Positions 31,548 to 40,845 are shown, counted from the stretch's first letter. The stretch: 64,000 nucleotides of DNA from Symsagittifera roscoffensis (GCF_963678635.1 NC_087066.1:61288875-61352874), one strand, 5' to 3'. The notes: a model not told the origin generated them from the letters alone. Program-made: numbers and translations.

Positions 31548-31690
31548 TGCTACTTTGATTATTTTTCCTTCTTTTATTACTTATATCGGCAATATTTCTT
31601 ATTTTTATAGCAAACAACTTTTGGTCATTTGTTTTTGCGATTGCTTTTGTGTATATTTTTACTTATTTGGAAGACTTAAGTCCTTAAAAG
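31548..31690 (+). pseudogene. Degraded copy of the small membrane protein gene
   Basis: Nucleotide match to 29533-29690 (gcagagatgctact, then tatcggcaatatttcttatt). The ATG is followed after two codons by TGA, so the frame is destroyed. Confidence 0.75.
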
Positions 31691-31699
31691 GTCCCTCTG

Positions 31700-32065
31700 A
31701 TTGGATATGACAACTTGAACAAAAATAAAAAATTTTGTGATTGGAAACGACAATGTGTAAAATGGAGCTTTGTTTCCAATTGGACACGAGTTTTCTATAA
31801 GAGTTCTATAAAAGGAAACTAAAATCTGATTGGACACGACTACAATCCAAATAAGGAAAATCCATTCTGATTGGTTAAACCCACACATTCCAGTTGAAGG
31901 TAGCCCTCTCTCTTAACTAAAAATCATTTTATTTTCAACTTAACTACCGTCAACTACCTCCTCTCTCAGCTCTAAACATCCTAATTTCAACTTATTTTTT
32001 GTAAGGTTCCCTTTCTTCTCAGTTCTTTTTTGTTTTTTCCTCTTTTAGTCATCTTATTGCTCAAA
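31700..32065 (+). promoter_or_regulatory. CCAAT-array promoter of paralog B
   Basis: Five inverted CCAAT boxes (ATTGG at 31700, 31740, 31779, 31829, 31870), keeping the spacing of the copy at 29686-29853 although the sequence between has diverged. The palindromic CCAATTGG at 31776-31783 contains a site on each strand. Confidence 0.6.
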
Positions 32066-32548
32066 ATGATCTTCTCAGTGCAAAACAGCAACCTTATGTA
32101 CTCTGTAGAATTTTCGCCTGATCTAGTACAATTTCAAGTGCGAGAAACAGTCTCTGGAGTTTTTCTAGCACAAATGGACATCCCAATCCAAGTCTGGCAC
32201 ATGGTGGAAGTGATGCGAAGGGATTTCAGCGAGCATCATATCATGCAAGTTCCCATCACAGAAAACCAACTTGGAACAATGCAAATGATGGGAGAAGTTT
32301 CTGATCATGTGGGAATGAACTATCCCGAGATTCCGGACTCAAGATTTGTGGCTCAACCAGTCGACGACATCCTCTTTCCTTGGGAGGAGGAAGGATCAGT
32401 CGAAAACCCCATCACAATAGATGAAGATGAGGGTTTCTCAGAAACAATGACACCTCCAGTTCCACAACAACCACTACAACCTCGTCCAGCTCTGCGTTCT
32501 ATAGAGAACCTCCAGAACTCTTCTGCTGCTCGAAAGCTCTTTGATTAA
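32066..32548 (+). CDS. Unrecognised element protein, paralog B (160 aa)
   Basis: Clearly a duplicate of the gene at 30044-30535: MIFSVQNSNLMYSVEFS, then LAQMDIPIQVWHMVEVMRRD, identical over long runs, and the same C-terminal RSIENLQ...SAARKLFD. The middle acidic/proline region has diverged more (EEEGSVENPITIDEDEG), which is typical of a linker or activation segment. The frame is intact. Substitutions are concentrated outside the N-terminal domain, suggesting that the domain was under selection after duplication. Function as for paralog A, unknown. Confidence 0.65.
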   Translation: MIFSVQNSNLMYSVEFSPDLVQFQVRETVSGVFLAQMDIPIQVWHMVEVMRRDFSEHHIMQVPITENQLGTMQMMGEVSDHVGMNYPEIPDSRFVAQPVDDILFPWEEEGSVENPITIDEDEGFSETMTPPVPQQPLQPRPALRSIENLQNSSAARKLFD

Positions 32549-32818
32549 ATGTTTTTGTAAATAAAGGTTGTTTGGTTTTGACTTCGTTTTCTGTAATTAA
32601 TTTCTTCAATTTCACTTTAATTATGAGAATAGATGAGAGGTTCAAGGTAAACCATTGAAAAACAATTAGAACTTAGTTAAGTGCTCCGAACTCGCACACA
32701 TGTTAAAAAATTTGATTAATTTTTGTACAAAAATTCGGAAAAACACTGGAAAAACTGTACGCAAGTAAAAAGTTACCTAATCGATATTGCATCTTGTACA
32801 CACTTTTAGCTTTTTGTA

Positions 32819-33000
32819 GAAAAAATTGAAACACTTTTCGCATTTTGTCGAAAAAAGTAAAACACTTTTCGCATTTTGTCGAAAAAATTAAAACACTTTT
32901 CACATTTTGTCGAAAAAAGTAAAACACTTTTCGCATTATGTCAAAAAAAAAATTGAAACACTTTTTACAACTTGTTAAAAAAAGTTGAAATGATTTTTGC
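32819..33000. repeat. Tandem repeat, about 31-bp unit
   Basis: About five imperfect copies of aaacacttttcgcattttgt followed by cgaaaaaa. The open frame that crosses it on the minus strand is Phe/Lys-rich repeat translation and not a gene. Confidence 0.75.
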
Positions 33001-33140
33001 AACTTTTTGAAAATCAAAAGAAATATTACATCTTTCTTACATGTTTGAAAAATTTTTTGCAAATGTTTTTGACAACGGTGATTTTGTTTTCGGTAATTAA
33101 TGGTAACTTTGTAAACATATGAGAGAAAATAGATGGAATA

Positions 33141-33740
33141 TCAGAAGTTTTTTATTGAAAAATTGACATGATCACTATTTACAAATCCATAACCATCAAT
33201 AAAACAGTCAATTATTTTTAACAAATCATGTTCATATTTTGAGTTTTGTACTTTACGAATTCTGTCTAAAAATGCTGAACCAAGAGTTTGCGTAGATGCA
33301 AGTTTTTGATTAGAACTTAGATAATGTTTTTTGAACTTTTTGCGAACAAGTCGTTTCCTTGATACGCTTGGTGTTTTTTCTGCTCCTTTCCATCGTAAAT
33401 TATGCTGCACTCCACAACTAAGCTGATTGAAGACTTCCCCACTTGATGTGACAATACTCGAAAAGAATCTGTGCTTGTACAAAGTGTAAAGACAATCAAT
33501 TTCTTGATATATGTATTGATATTTGTCTAATCTCTGAAGAATTTGGCTAAGGGAAGTTCCAATTAAAATTATATGAAATTTGCAATTTCCCAAGGAACAG
33601 AAAGAATCGTGAGTAGAGAAGCAAAAATCTTTGGTTACTATGTATTTTTCGTAAAAATCGTTGGAAACAGAAATAAACAATGATTTACTATTATAATCTG
33701 AATAAAAGCTGGGAAGAGCTTGACACATAGCGGCTGCCAT
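33141..33740 (-). CDS. Unrecognised element protein (199 aa)
   Basis: Minus-strand frame starting MAAAMCQALPSFYSDYNSK and ending NFSIKNF. The N-terminal 90 residues again show strands then a helix (KSLFISVSNDFYEKY; KFHIILIGTSLSQILQRLDKY). A basic middle part follows (KRLVRKKFKKHY), which could be a nuclear localisation signal, and then a helical end (LLKIIDCFIDGYG). A truncated copy of that C-terminus lies at 31344-31525. It is transcribed divergently from the gene at 33945, with CArG boxes between. I recognise no family. Confidence 0.6.
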   Translation of the reverse strand: MAAAMCQALPSFYSDYNSKSLFISVSNDFYEKYIVTKDFCFSTHDSFCSLGNCKFHIILIGTSLSQILQRLDKYQYIYQEIDCLYTLYKHRFFSSIVTSSGEVFNQLSCGVQHNLRWKGAEKTPSVSRKRLVRKKFKKHYLSSNQKLASTQTLGSAFLDRIRKVQNSKYEHDLLKIIDCFIDGYGFVNSDHVNFSIKNF

Positions 33741-33804
33741 TGGGAAAAATGAATTTTGCAGAAAATGGTGGAGTTATATAGTAGTAGTAACGCCTACGCA
33801 GCTT

Positions 33805-33850
33805 CCATATAGGGAAATCCTTCCATATTTGGTACTACTTCCATATATGG
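33805..33850. promoter_or_regulatory. CArG (SRF) boxes in divergent promoter
   Basis: Two perfect CC(A/T)6GG motifs (CCATATTTGG at 33823-33832 and CCATATATGG at 33841-33850) and one with a single mismatch (CCATATAGGG at 33805-33814), all within 46 bp between the 5' ends of two divergent genes. The start of the region (cctacgcag) resembles the head of the CRE repeat unit (cctacgcaa). Confidence 0.7.
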
Positions 33851-33944
33851 AAATGGCGATGACTCAAACTGCTTACTTTCATTTTCATTTAAACTCAAAG
33901 TCATTTCTCTCATTTCTCCTCATCTGATCAGTTTGTTCTTCAAA

Positions 33945-34479
33945 ATGTACTCGAGAAAAGTTGATAGTTCCAACTATATTGAATTTTCAAAAAATCAAAA
34001 AAGAATTGGGAGATTGGTTCCAAAAATCCTACAAGGGAAAAATATGCTTGGAACCGTGCTTTCAACTATTAAAAATAAATGATTTGGGACAATTTGAAAA
34101 GTCTCAACAAGTCTATCTTAGTGAAAAAGAAGGCGAAGCAATATCCGCAATACGGAATACTATTATTCACGATGCTGAAAATCTTGGACTCGTACCTATA
34201 TATGAAGCCAAATCTGGCAGAGAATCAACGATGGACCAGGAGCTCGACATCTGTAATAGAGTATATGAAATAGCAATGTACAACATGAGGAGGGTGTGTG
34301 TCACAATCAAGAAGTACAACGTGAGCAAGCCACCCTACATTCAGATTCGACTCTTCACTGCAAAGGAAAATGAAGACTTGAAGCAAGTTGCATATGTCAA
34401 CTATACTTTGAATGAATTCAAAGAACTTTCCCAAATATTGGGAGACTCTATGTTTGTTGATAATTGTAAACCTCAGTAA
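33945..34479 (+). pseudogene. Unrecognised element protein, probable 5' frameshift
   Basis: The only early ATG (33945, MYSRKVDSSNYIEFSKNQ) is in a different frame from the long open frame (about 33961-34479), which has no early ATG of its own. A one- or two-base indel near the 5' end is the simplest explanation. The long frame has two strand-strand-helix repeats: ICLEPCFQLLKINDLGQFEK with the helix EKEGEAISAIRNTI, and VCVTIKKYNV, IQIRLFTAKE with the helix TLNEFKELSQIL. This is similar in outline to the neighbouring small proteins. Family unknown. Alternatively, translation starts at a non-AUG codon. Confidence 0.5.
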
Positions 34480-34986
34480 AGCTTTGTGATATTTTGCATG
34501 TTTAGTAATTGAGATATTATTGGTTCAAAACTATTTTTTCTCACTAAAGTGTATATTTAGAGCTATAATATCTGAGGAAAAGTCAGACAAAACATACAAT
34601 TTTATCGAAATTGACATAAAACACTAACCAATTATGAAATGATTTTCCAGTATTTATTTATGAAATTACAGATAAATTTATTTAATAACAGTTTTTATCA
34701 AAGTTTTAAATAATTTTTGCCTCAATTTAGGAAAATTACAAACAAGAATGTATATTTAGTTGAAAACATTATCATTTTTTTTTAAAAGATTTTTTGAATT
34801 TCATTGGTTGTTTTCAATTTTTTTCTGCCTTAGTTTGAGGTTTTTATTGGCTACATGAATTTCCTTGAAACTAATTAGACTCTAAATCATTAAAAAATGT
34901 TTACGGTGACTGTTATTTCAACATACTTTAAAAATGATAAAACAATTCGAGTTTTTTAAGTTTCTTCATATATTTCAGTAAGAAAA

Positions 34987-35541
34987 ATGTTTCCATCAAA
35001 AGCGTTTTCAATGTCTGAATTGAACATTTATCAAATTTTAAAATTGAACTACTACAAAAAACTACAAGAGTGGTGGACAGATGAAGTTGATGGAGATTGT
35101 ATTAGTTTTAATTTGTATAGAAACACAGAAAGTTCAATAGTTTTGTTAAAAAGATGGAGTGGAGATTACAAAAAAGAAGAGTACTGTCAGATTTATCAAC
35201 AATGTTTTTATTTAGAAGAGTTAACTCAGATTGGGTGGTTGATCAGTAAAAAACAAAACAATGGAAGAGCCTATGAAACAGAAATTGGAGATAAGGAACA
35301 TCAATTCGATTACTGTTTTGAATTTGATACAAATACAAAATCCAGATTTGTCAGAATATCTTTTGATCGTTTATTCAAATTTAATAGACTTCCGGTTGTT
35401 TATACTACAATATACCAAAAAGAAAACGATAAAAACGTATATTTTGGTAATGTCTTTTTTCATTGGTTAGAAATAGAACAAATCGGAAAAATTTTGATCG
35501 AAATTTCAAAATTTGAATTAAAAATCGAAAAAACAATATAA
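34987..35541 (+). CDS. Unrecognised element protein (184 aa)
   Basis: Starts MFPSKAFSMSELNIYQILKL. It contains two matching halves: SSIVLLKRWSGDYKKEEYC followed by the helix YLEELTQIGWLIS, and RFVRISFDRLFKFNRL with VYFGNVFFHWLEIEQIGKIL. Each half is strands then a helix of the form L-x-E-x-x-x-I/L-G, again like the other accessory proteins. The frame is intact. It is preceded by about 450 bp of AT-rich sequence without clear motifs. Confidence 0.6.
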   Translation: MFPSKAFSMSELNIYQILKLNYYKKLQEWWTDEVDGDCISFNLYRNTESSIVLLKRWSGDYKKEEYCQIYQQCFYLEELTQIGWLISKKQNNGRAYETEIGDKEHQFDYCFEFDTNTKSRFVRISFDRLFKFNRLPVVYTTIYQKENDKNVYFGNVFFHWLEIEQIGKILIEISKFELKIEKTI

Positions 35542-35684
35542 AATAGACAAAAAATCTCATTTATCAAACTTCAAATCTTAGTTATGTTGGAAAAATTCAA
35601 TTAAATTTATTGATTAAGAAATTTCATAAACATAGTCTGGTTCTGATCTACAAAGTGTTTAAAATCGGTGATTACTTCATTCTG

Positions 35685-35951
35685 ATTGGTTATTAACACA
35701 AATAATGTCTGTGAAAGTATCCTCAAAATCTACAAAAGTTGAAGAAATTGTTGAAAAATTCATGAGAAAAAGAGCTCAACTCTGATTGGTTGACTTTAAA
35801 TTTCTTGAAAATTTCATGACTTTTGAAGCTCAATTCTGATAGGTTGACATTGAATTTGTTGAAAATTACATGACTATTGAAGCTCATTTCTGATTGGTTG
35901 ATATCAGAAAAGATAAAAGTTTCCTTGTAATTAATGCTCGATTCTGATTGG
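35685..35951 (+). promoter_or_regulatory. CCAAT array, irregular period
   Basis: Repeats containing ctgattggttga with ATTGG at 35685, 35785, 35893 and 35947, and a mutated member near 35839 (ATAGG). They lie upstream of the small zinc-finger ORF at 36170. Confidence 0.6.
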
Positions 35952-36169
35952 TTGATACTTTTAAAAATTCCATGGTTAGAGTGGATAATTTTTATTTCAG
36001 CTAGGCTAAATAGCATATCCATTCTGATTTTCTGTCTCGTTAAAAAAAATTGGTTAATAAGTTTGCTGTTTTTATTTACTTTTATTCATTTTTTGAGGCT
36101 ATTCAACTCACCTTATCTAAAAATTTGGTACATTTTAAATCTCCCATTTAATTTTTCATTACTATTGAG

Positions 36170-36394
36170 ATGCCTTCACTCAATAGAAACGAAAGAGTTG
36201 CATGTCTTGAATGTGGCAGGGATTACACTCACAAAGATGCATCAAGACATCGTAGAACATGTGGTGTTTTGAAGTGTTCTAATTGTAATTTTTATACTTA
36301 TAGCAGCGAGGAACTCGCTAATCATTTCAAGAAGAAGCATTCTCAGCACAATATTAAGTTATGTGCTCAGCAGACTCCAAACAAACTTCAGTAA
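36170..36394 (+). CDS. Small zinc-finger protein related to the pPolB N-terminus (74 aa)
   Basis: Starts MPSLNRNERVACLECGRDYT, which is clearly homologous to the start of the polymerase (MPALNRNEKVKCEECGQEYR). It carries two finger units (CLECGRDYTHKDASRHRRTC and CSNCNFYTYSSEELANHFKKKH), then ends after a short tail. The divergence from the linked polymerase is considerable, so it is not a piece of the recent tandem amplification. It could be a separate small DNA-binding protein or the 5' remnant of a second, older polymerase gene whose remainder is gone. A possible donor (AAAAG|GTAAAA) just after the stop leaves room for splicing. The frame is intact, with its own CCAAT-rich upstream region. 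Confidence 0.6.
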   Translation: MPSLNRNERVACLECGRDYTHKDASRHRRTCGVLKCSNCNFYTYSSEELANHFKKKHSQHNIKLCAQQTPNKLQ

Positions 36395-39170
36395 AAGGTA
36401 AAACTTTTAAGTTTTTTTTGAAAAACTTAGAAATTACTATGATTATTAGTTTTTACTGAATCTGAAAAGTCTCAGCAATTGTAACAAATCAAGTCAGTAA
36501 TTATACAGTGGTTTCATTACATTACCTGAACTATCATTTATTTTTTTATTCAAAGGTTTTGATTGATGTTAAAGACAGCAAAAATCGAGTTCAAATCGTC
36601 GTGAAGCTTTCCATGGAACTCGATCCGAAAACTTTTAATCAACAGTAAAAACTCCATTGATTGCAAGCTTGCGGAGATTTGTTGTGATAAATTTGTAGTA
36701 ATGTGCATAACATATGCTAATGAGTATTTAAGTATTCACCTAAAAATTGTAAAACTTGGATATTTGGAAAACATCAACTAATTGAAAGGTTTTTTGTAGT
36801 TGCTATTTAAAAGTTTTCCTTGTTTTGTGCTTGTAAAAGTGTTCATAGAGCAGAGCTTTTTAAGCAGATAATGTGGTTTGACTTATTAAGAATAATGTTT
36901 TTCTATTGATTTTTTGATAATTTCAGAAAAGAAATTAATAAATGACCTGGAAAATATGTTTTTTTTTGCTAAACTTTGAAAGTTTCAAGATAATGATATA
37001 CATCATTCCAACTAAAAATTTAGTCTAAAATAGAAATTCAGATTTAAAACAGCATTATACAGTTATGAGCTTGAGAAAATCCTTTAAAGCTTTTTAGTAA
37101 AGGATTTATGGTATTAATTCAGCTTCGGATTATTGATCGTTCGTTGAAACGATACATTTTTCCATCTAAAATTCAATTTTCAAGTAAAAATTTGCTCAAA
37201 TTGGATTCATTTGGTAGATAGTAGATGAAGCAGAAACTGAGAAAATGCTAAAATGAGATAAGAACCCAATATAATCCTTAAGAGATTTGAAATATTTTTA
37301 CTAAAATTTAGCTTATAATGTATATCTTGAGAAAAAATCCGACATAAAAATTCTCAAAGTCTTATATTTATCCGTAATTCATTAGAAAAAATTGTTATCA
37401 TTTGATATATTTGGTACTTTATATGAAAGATCAAATGTTTTGAGGATAATATTTGAAAAGCAAACCCAATTCGACATCTTTTGGAAGAAGATACATAAAG
37501 CATAAATCGAAAACTTGCTTTCAAGATCTACTTTTCCTTGCTACATACATACACAATACTACATAGAATATACAACACTATATACAATACATAACTACGC
37601 TTTTACTACATAGAGTTTTTTTTCTTAATAAAAATCGGAAAATTACACAATTGTTCCAGTTTGAACCTTGATTTGCTTTGCTAAATCAATTTTTTGAGAT
37701 TCGCTCTTTCAGAAGTTGTTTATATTGTAGATGTTAGGAACTAGGTTCTCTTGCGTATTTCTGGAGATTTTCAGATTATAACTAATAGAGCTGCTCCTAA
37801 TTTGTTCTTAGATCGTAAAAATACACATTTATTTTTTCATTGTGTACATATTTTTTTGAATGCTTTAACTGGCAACAATTCTTTCTCACTTGGATATTTT
37901 TGAGAAAATTTCCGTCATAAATTAAGAAAAAAAGCGAGTTAATAAATATTTTGCAAGAAAAGTGATAGTTAATGATCCCAAAATGTGTATTTTTGCTTAA
38001 ATAGTTTACAATAGCAACTGAACAAGGGAACCTTGAGGAAGATATTAACATTTTTATTGTAATAATCATACGGTATCAGTTCTAATTTCATTTCTGCTAG
38101 CAAATTGTTCGTACAATTGATACTATTTTCTTCCTAAATTCTCCAGTTTTGACTAAATTTTCTAGTAAAGTGTGTTCAATAGCGAAAACATGTTTTAAAC
38201 AAAAGCAAGAATAACTTTAAAACATGAAAAAACTCTACGGAAAATCTTGAAAGTTATGTTGCAGAAGCAACAGAGAGATAATCATCAGTTATGAAGAAGT
38301 TTTTGTTGAATTTGAGCCAATATCGAATAAATTTTTCAGATACACTTATCCCATTTCAAACAATTTTAGCAATAAACTGTTCATTTTTTATCAATAATCA
38401 GAAATTTCTAATTTTAAACATAAAAAATTTGCCACAAGTTGTAATTTTTGTACAAATTTGGGTAATTCAATGAGAAAAAAATGAGGAGGAGTTGAATCAT
38501 GGAGTTTGATTTAAAAATTTCATAGAATATTGCCCTTAATGTTCATTTGAATTGAGATTCCTAAAAATAATCCCTGAACTGGACAAAAAAATATAAGGTT
38601 CGAAATGGAAAATTTCATGTGAAATTGACTAATTTTTATTTTACCTTCTCGAAAATTACGACTAATTTCACTGTTTTCCGAAAGTTTCAATATTGATTCT
38701 GCTACAATGAACCTTCTTTTCAGTGTTTAGAGCATTGTATAACCAAATATTTTGCTCAAATTAAGGTAAACTTCATCGTATTTCAATATTTTGAGAAAAA
38801 ATTGTTGAAAAAGTCATTTTTTTATTCAAAAATTTGTATCATTGTCTCAACATAATGCCAATTAACAATATAGTCTTAGCTTATTTTTAAAATCTTTAAG
38901 TAAAAGTATGTTTAAAATTAGATCAAAAGCAACAATACATTAGCCAAAATTATGAGATTTCTACAATTTTTTCCAAATACTTGAAATTTTTGCAATTTTT
39001 TCCAAATACTTGAAATTTTTGCAATTTTTTCCAAATACTTGAAATTTTTGCAATTTTTTCTCAAAAAATTTGAGTTTGTTCGAAGTTTCAGTAGGTTTCA
39101 GCATTGTTTCAATTAGATAGAAAGTAAGATTATTTAATAAATTAGGTCAAATAATAGCTAACCTTATCAA
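36395..39170. other. Long AT-rich gene-free spacer
   Basis: About 2.8 kb without a credible gene on either strand; the longest frames are below 100 codons and lack domains. Contains a 29-bp tandem repeat at 38964-39051. Confidence 0.6.
38964..39051. repeat. Three copies of a 29-bp repeat
   Basis: Exact repeats of caattttttccaaatacttg followed by aaatttttg start at 38964, 38993 and 39022. Confidence 0.9.
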
Positions 39171-39609
39171 TTAGGTAACGCGCGCCGAGATTTTTGCGAA
39201 AAAATTACACAAAAACCAAAAAATTTTCGTTTTTCTTTCTCTTACCATCACACTGAAACCTTACCATTGGTATTCCCTATCTTAATACATTGTAGACTCT
39301 ATACCCAATCTTAATACATAGCTGGCGGACCGGATGCTCTATTCCCTATCTTAATACATGGGGGTCCGCCACCTCCCCCCCACTTAACCTCCAACATCTA
39401 CTACTTAGGGGAACCTTCTGGGGCAATTTGAGCAACTAAAATATCCATTTAGAATCGGAATAAAAGGTCAACTACCAACGGGCGTGCATATTAGGATCAC
39501 GGGAGCCCCTTTGACTTGGGGATTTGTGATCAAATTTGGATTCTAGATCGGGTCTGACGGAAGTAACCGAACCAAAAAAATTTTTTGATTGATTATTTTG
39601 GTTGTGTGG

Positions 39610-39735
39610 TTGCTTTGAGCTACTTAATAGGACAGCTCGGGCAATCCGGGAACACATAAAAGAAGACCTCGGTGAGTTTATTAGGCAAATACACACCCAC
39701 TTGAGAAGAAAAGGTGTTCCCTGCTCTCGTGCACT
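39610..39735 (+). ncRNA. Gypsy-leader stem-loop module, copy A
   Basis: Hairpin 1 pairs TTGCTTTGAGCT with AGCTCGGGCAA. Hairpin 2 has outer arms GGGAACAC (39648-39655) and GTGTTCCC (39714-39721) and an inner stem that begins with the splice-donor-like G|GTGAGT. A mirror copy lies in the left inverted repeat (about 18032-18158). Confidence 0.6.
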
Positions 39736-39793
39736 TGGGGCGTCCCGGGTGTGGGGGAGCTTTTTCATATACTTTGGTGATTTTCGATCAGAG

Positions 39794-39910
39794 GTTGCCT
39801 TGAGCTACTTAGTAGGACAGCTCGGGCAATCGCAGGACACCTAAAAGAAGACCTCGGTGAGTGTATTAGGCAAATACACACTCACTTGAGAAGACAGTGT
39901 CCTGGGCTTC
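39794..39910 (+). ncRNA. Gypsy-leader stem-loop module, copy B
   Basis: Same layout as copy A but with a different outer stem: CAGGACAC (39833-39840) pairs with GTGTCCTG (39897-39904), so both arms changed together. The inner stem GTGAGTGTATT pairs with AATACAC..TCAC. It lies some 470 bp before gag. Confidence 0.65.
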
Positions 39911-40380
39911 GTTCTTTTGGAGTGTTCCGATCGAGGGAAGTTTTTTTCTTTAAGACTAAGTTTTATTTATCTGTTCCTGAATCATCACTGCTTTTTTTTT
40001 ACAAAAGATTGTTTGATTGTAACAAAGCAGTGATTTGGTACGAGTGTGGCGGTAAAATTGATATTGACGAAAGGTCGCTGTCACCTGTAGGATATTCTTA
40101 TCTGATAATCAGTTGTGTTTTGTGTATTGACTATACCTTGTGAAAACTTTGTGATAATGTTATACTAGGCAACTGGGTGGAGTTAGCATTATCTTAAAAC
40201 TAAGCAACCCCTGTGTGTAACCTTAGGTGAGTCACTAATATTATCACCAAGAAATCTAGGGAACATTTTTGATATTGAAGAAGTCGAGTAGGCAGCGTTA
40301 AGTAAATTAATTTAAACTTATTTGCGGTACGTGTGCATTGCCATTAAATTGTACGAATATTACTATTTATTACAAAATAT

Positions 40381-40845
40381 GCAGCGTAGAGACTCTTTAG
40401 AATCGACTACTAAGATTCCCAGGCTGAGAAAGGGAAGCAGCGAAAATTTAAAACTAGGCGTAGCCAATCTTCGTTCAGCAGCGCTTCCGACGTTTTTGTT
40501 GACAACGAATCGACTAAAAGTCAAGCTGATCTTTCAGTGAACGGAATGAAACTAAGAAGCGAGAAGAACCTCGATGGCAGTCAAGGGCGAAGTGCCGAGG
40601 TCGGACCGGCGAGCGAAGCGCTTGCGGACTCTTCGACGAAGGGGATCAAACGCTCGTCCGACCCGACTTTGAGCCAGGTGAGGATCTCGAACGGAAAGAA
40701 ATCGAAAGGACGGAAGAGGCCTCGGAGCGTTCCGAGGTTGAGCCGCGAGAAGAAGTGTTGTTCAGTAGAATGTCCAAATCAGAGACTAAGACTCATTAGA
40801 GAAAAGAACAATCATCTCTGGTCAAGCAGAGCAAAAATGCGATGA
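40381..40845 (+). pseudogene. Gypsy 1 gag, N-terminal part (frameshifted)
   Basis: A short frame starting MQRRDSLESTTKIPRLRKGS shifts near 40455 into a second frame that continues to 40845 (SDVFVDNESTKSQADLSVNG, then MKLRSEKNLDGSQGR and a long basic stretch GKKSKGRKRPRSVPRLSR). The start resembles that of element 2 (MSLDKSRLPKL). It corresponds to the poorly conserved matrix-like N-terminus of gag. The second frame ends at ATGA, overlapping the next frame. Confidence 0.55.

Larger units (their letters stand above)
17736..40031. mobile_element. Large pPolB-encoding element bounded by inverted repeats
   Basis: About 22.3 kb between inverted repeats. Contents from left to right: the C-terminal part of a protein-primed DNA polymerase; three tandem units carrying its N-terminal part and promoter; an accessory gene block of small ORFs; and a long AT-rich spacer. 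The polymerase family and long inverted repeats recall Maverick/Polinton-type elements and adintovirus-like or bidnavirus-like genomes. However, no retroviral-type integrase, packaging ATPase, cysteine protease or capsid protein is recognisable, so I do not assign it to one of those. The termini contain gypsy-leader sequence, so the true ends of the DNA element might lie inside the annotated repeats, near the 20-mer blocks. No target-site duplication was found. Inactive, since the polymerase is broken. Confidence 0.7.
39171..40031 (-). repeat. Right terminal inverted repeat (about 861 bp)
   Basis: Reverse complement of 17736-18597. Beyond 40031 the left and right flanks diverge: on the right the sequence continues without a break into the gypsy leader and gag, on the left into the extra 20-mer block. 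Confidence 0.9.

Noticed and set aside
32703-33062. 119-codon Phe/Lys-rich minus-strand frame
   Set aside because: It results from the 31-bp tandem repeat and AT-rich composition. The peptide repeats with the DNA unit.
36395-39170. Hidden integrase, capsid or ATPase gene in the long spacer
   Set aside because: I looked for a Walker motif, an HHCC finger with D-D-E spacing, and long frames on both strands. There is only short AT-driven sequence.
39602-39844. 80-codon frame (and its mirror at 17923-18165) as a conserved terminal protein gene
   Set aside because: It crosses the stem-loop module. The two modules differ mostly by non-synonymous changes while their stems stay paired, so the conservation is better explained by structure than by coding.
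39610-39910. Self-cleaving ribozyme (hammerhead type) or spliced-leader RNA
   Set aside because: The hammerhead core (CUGAUGA ... GAAA) is absent. No Sm-site-plus-leader organisation is convincing, although the GTGAGT donor first suggested it.
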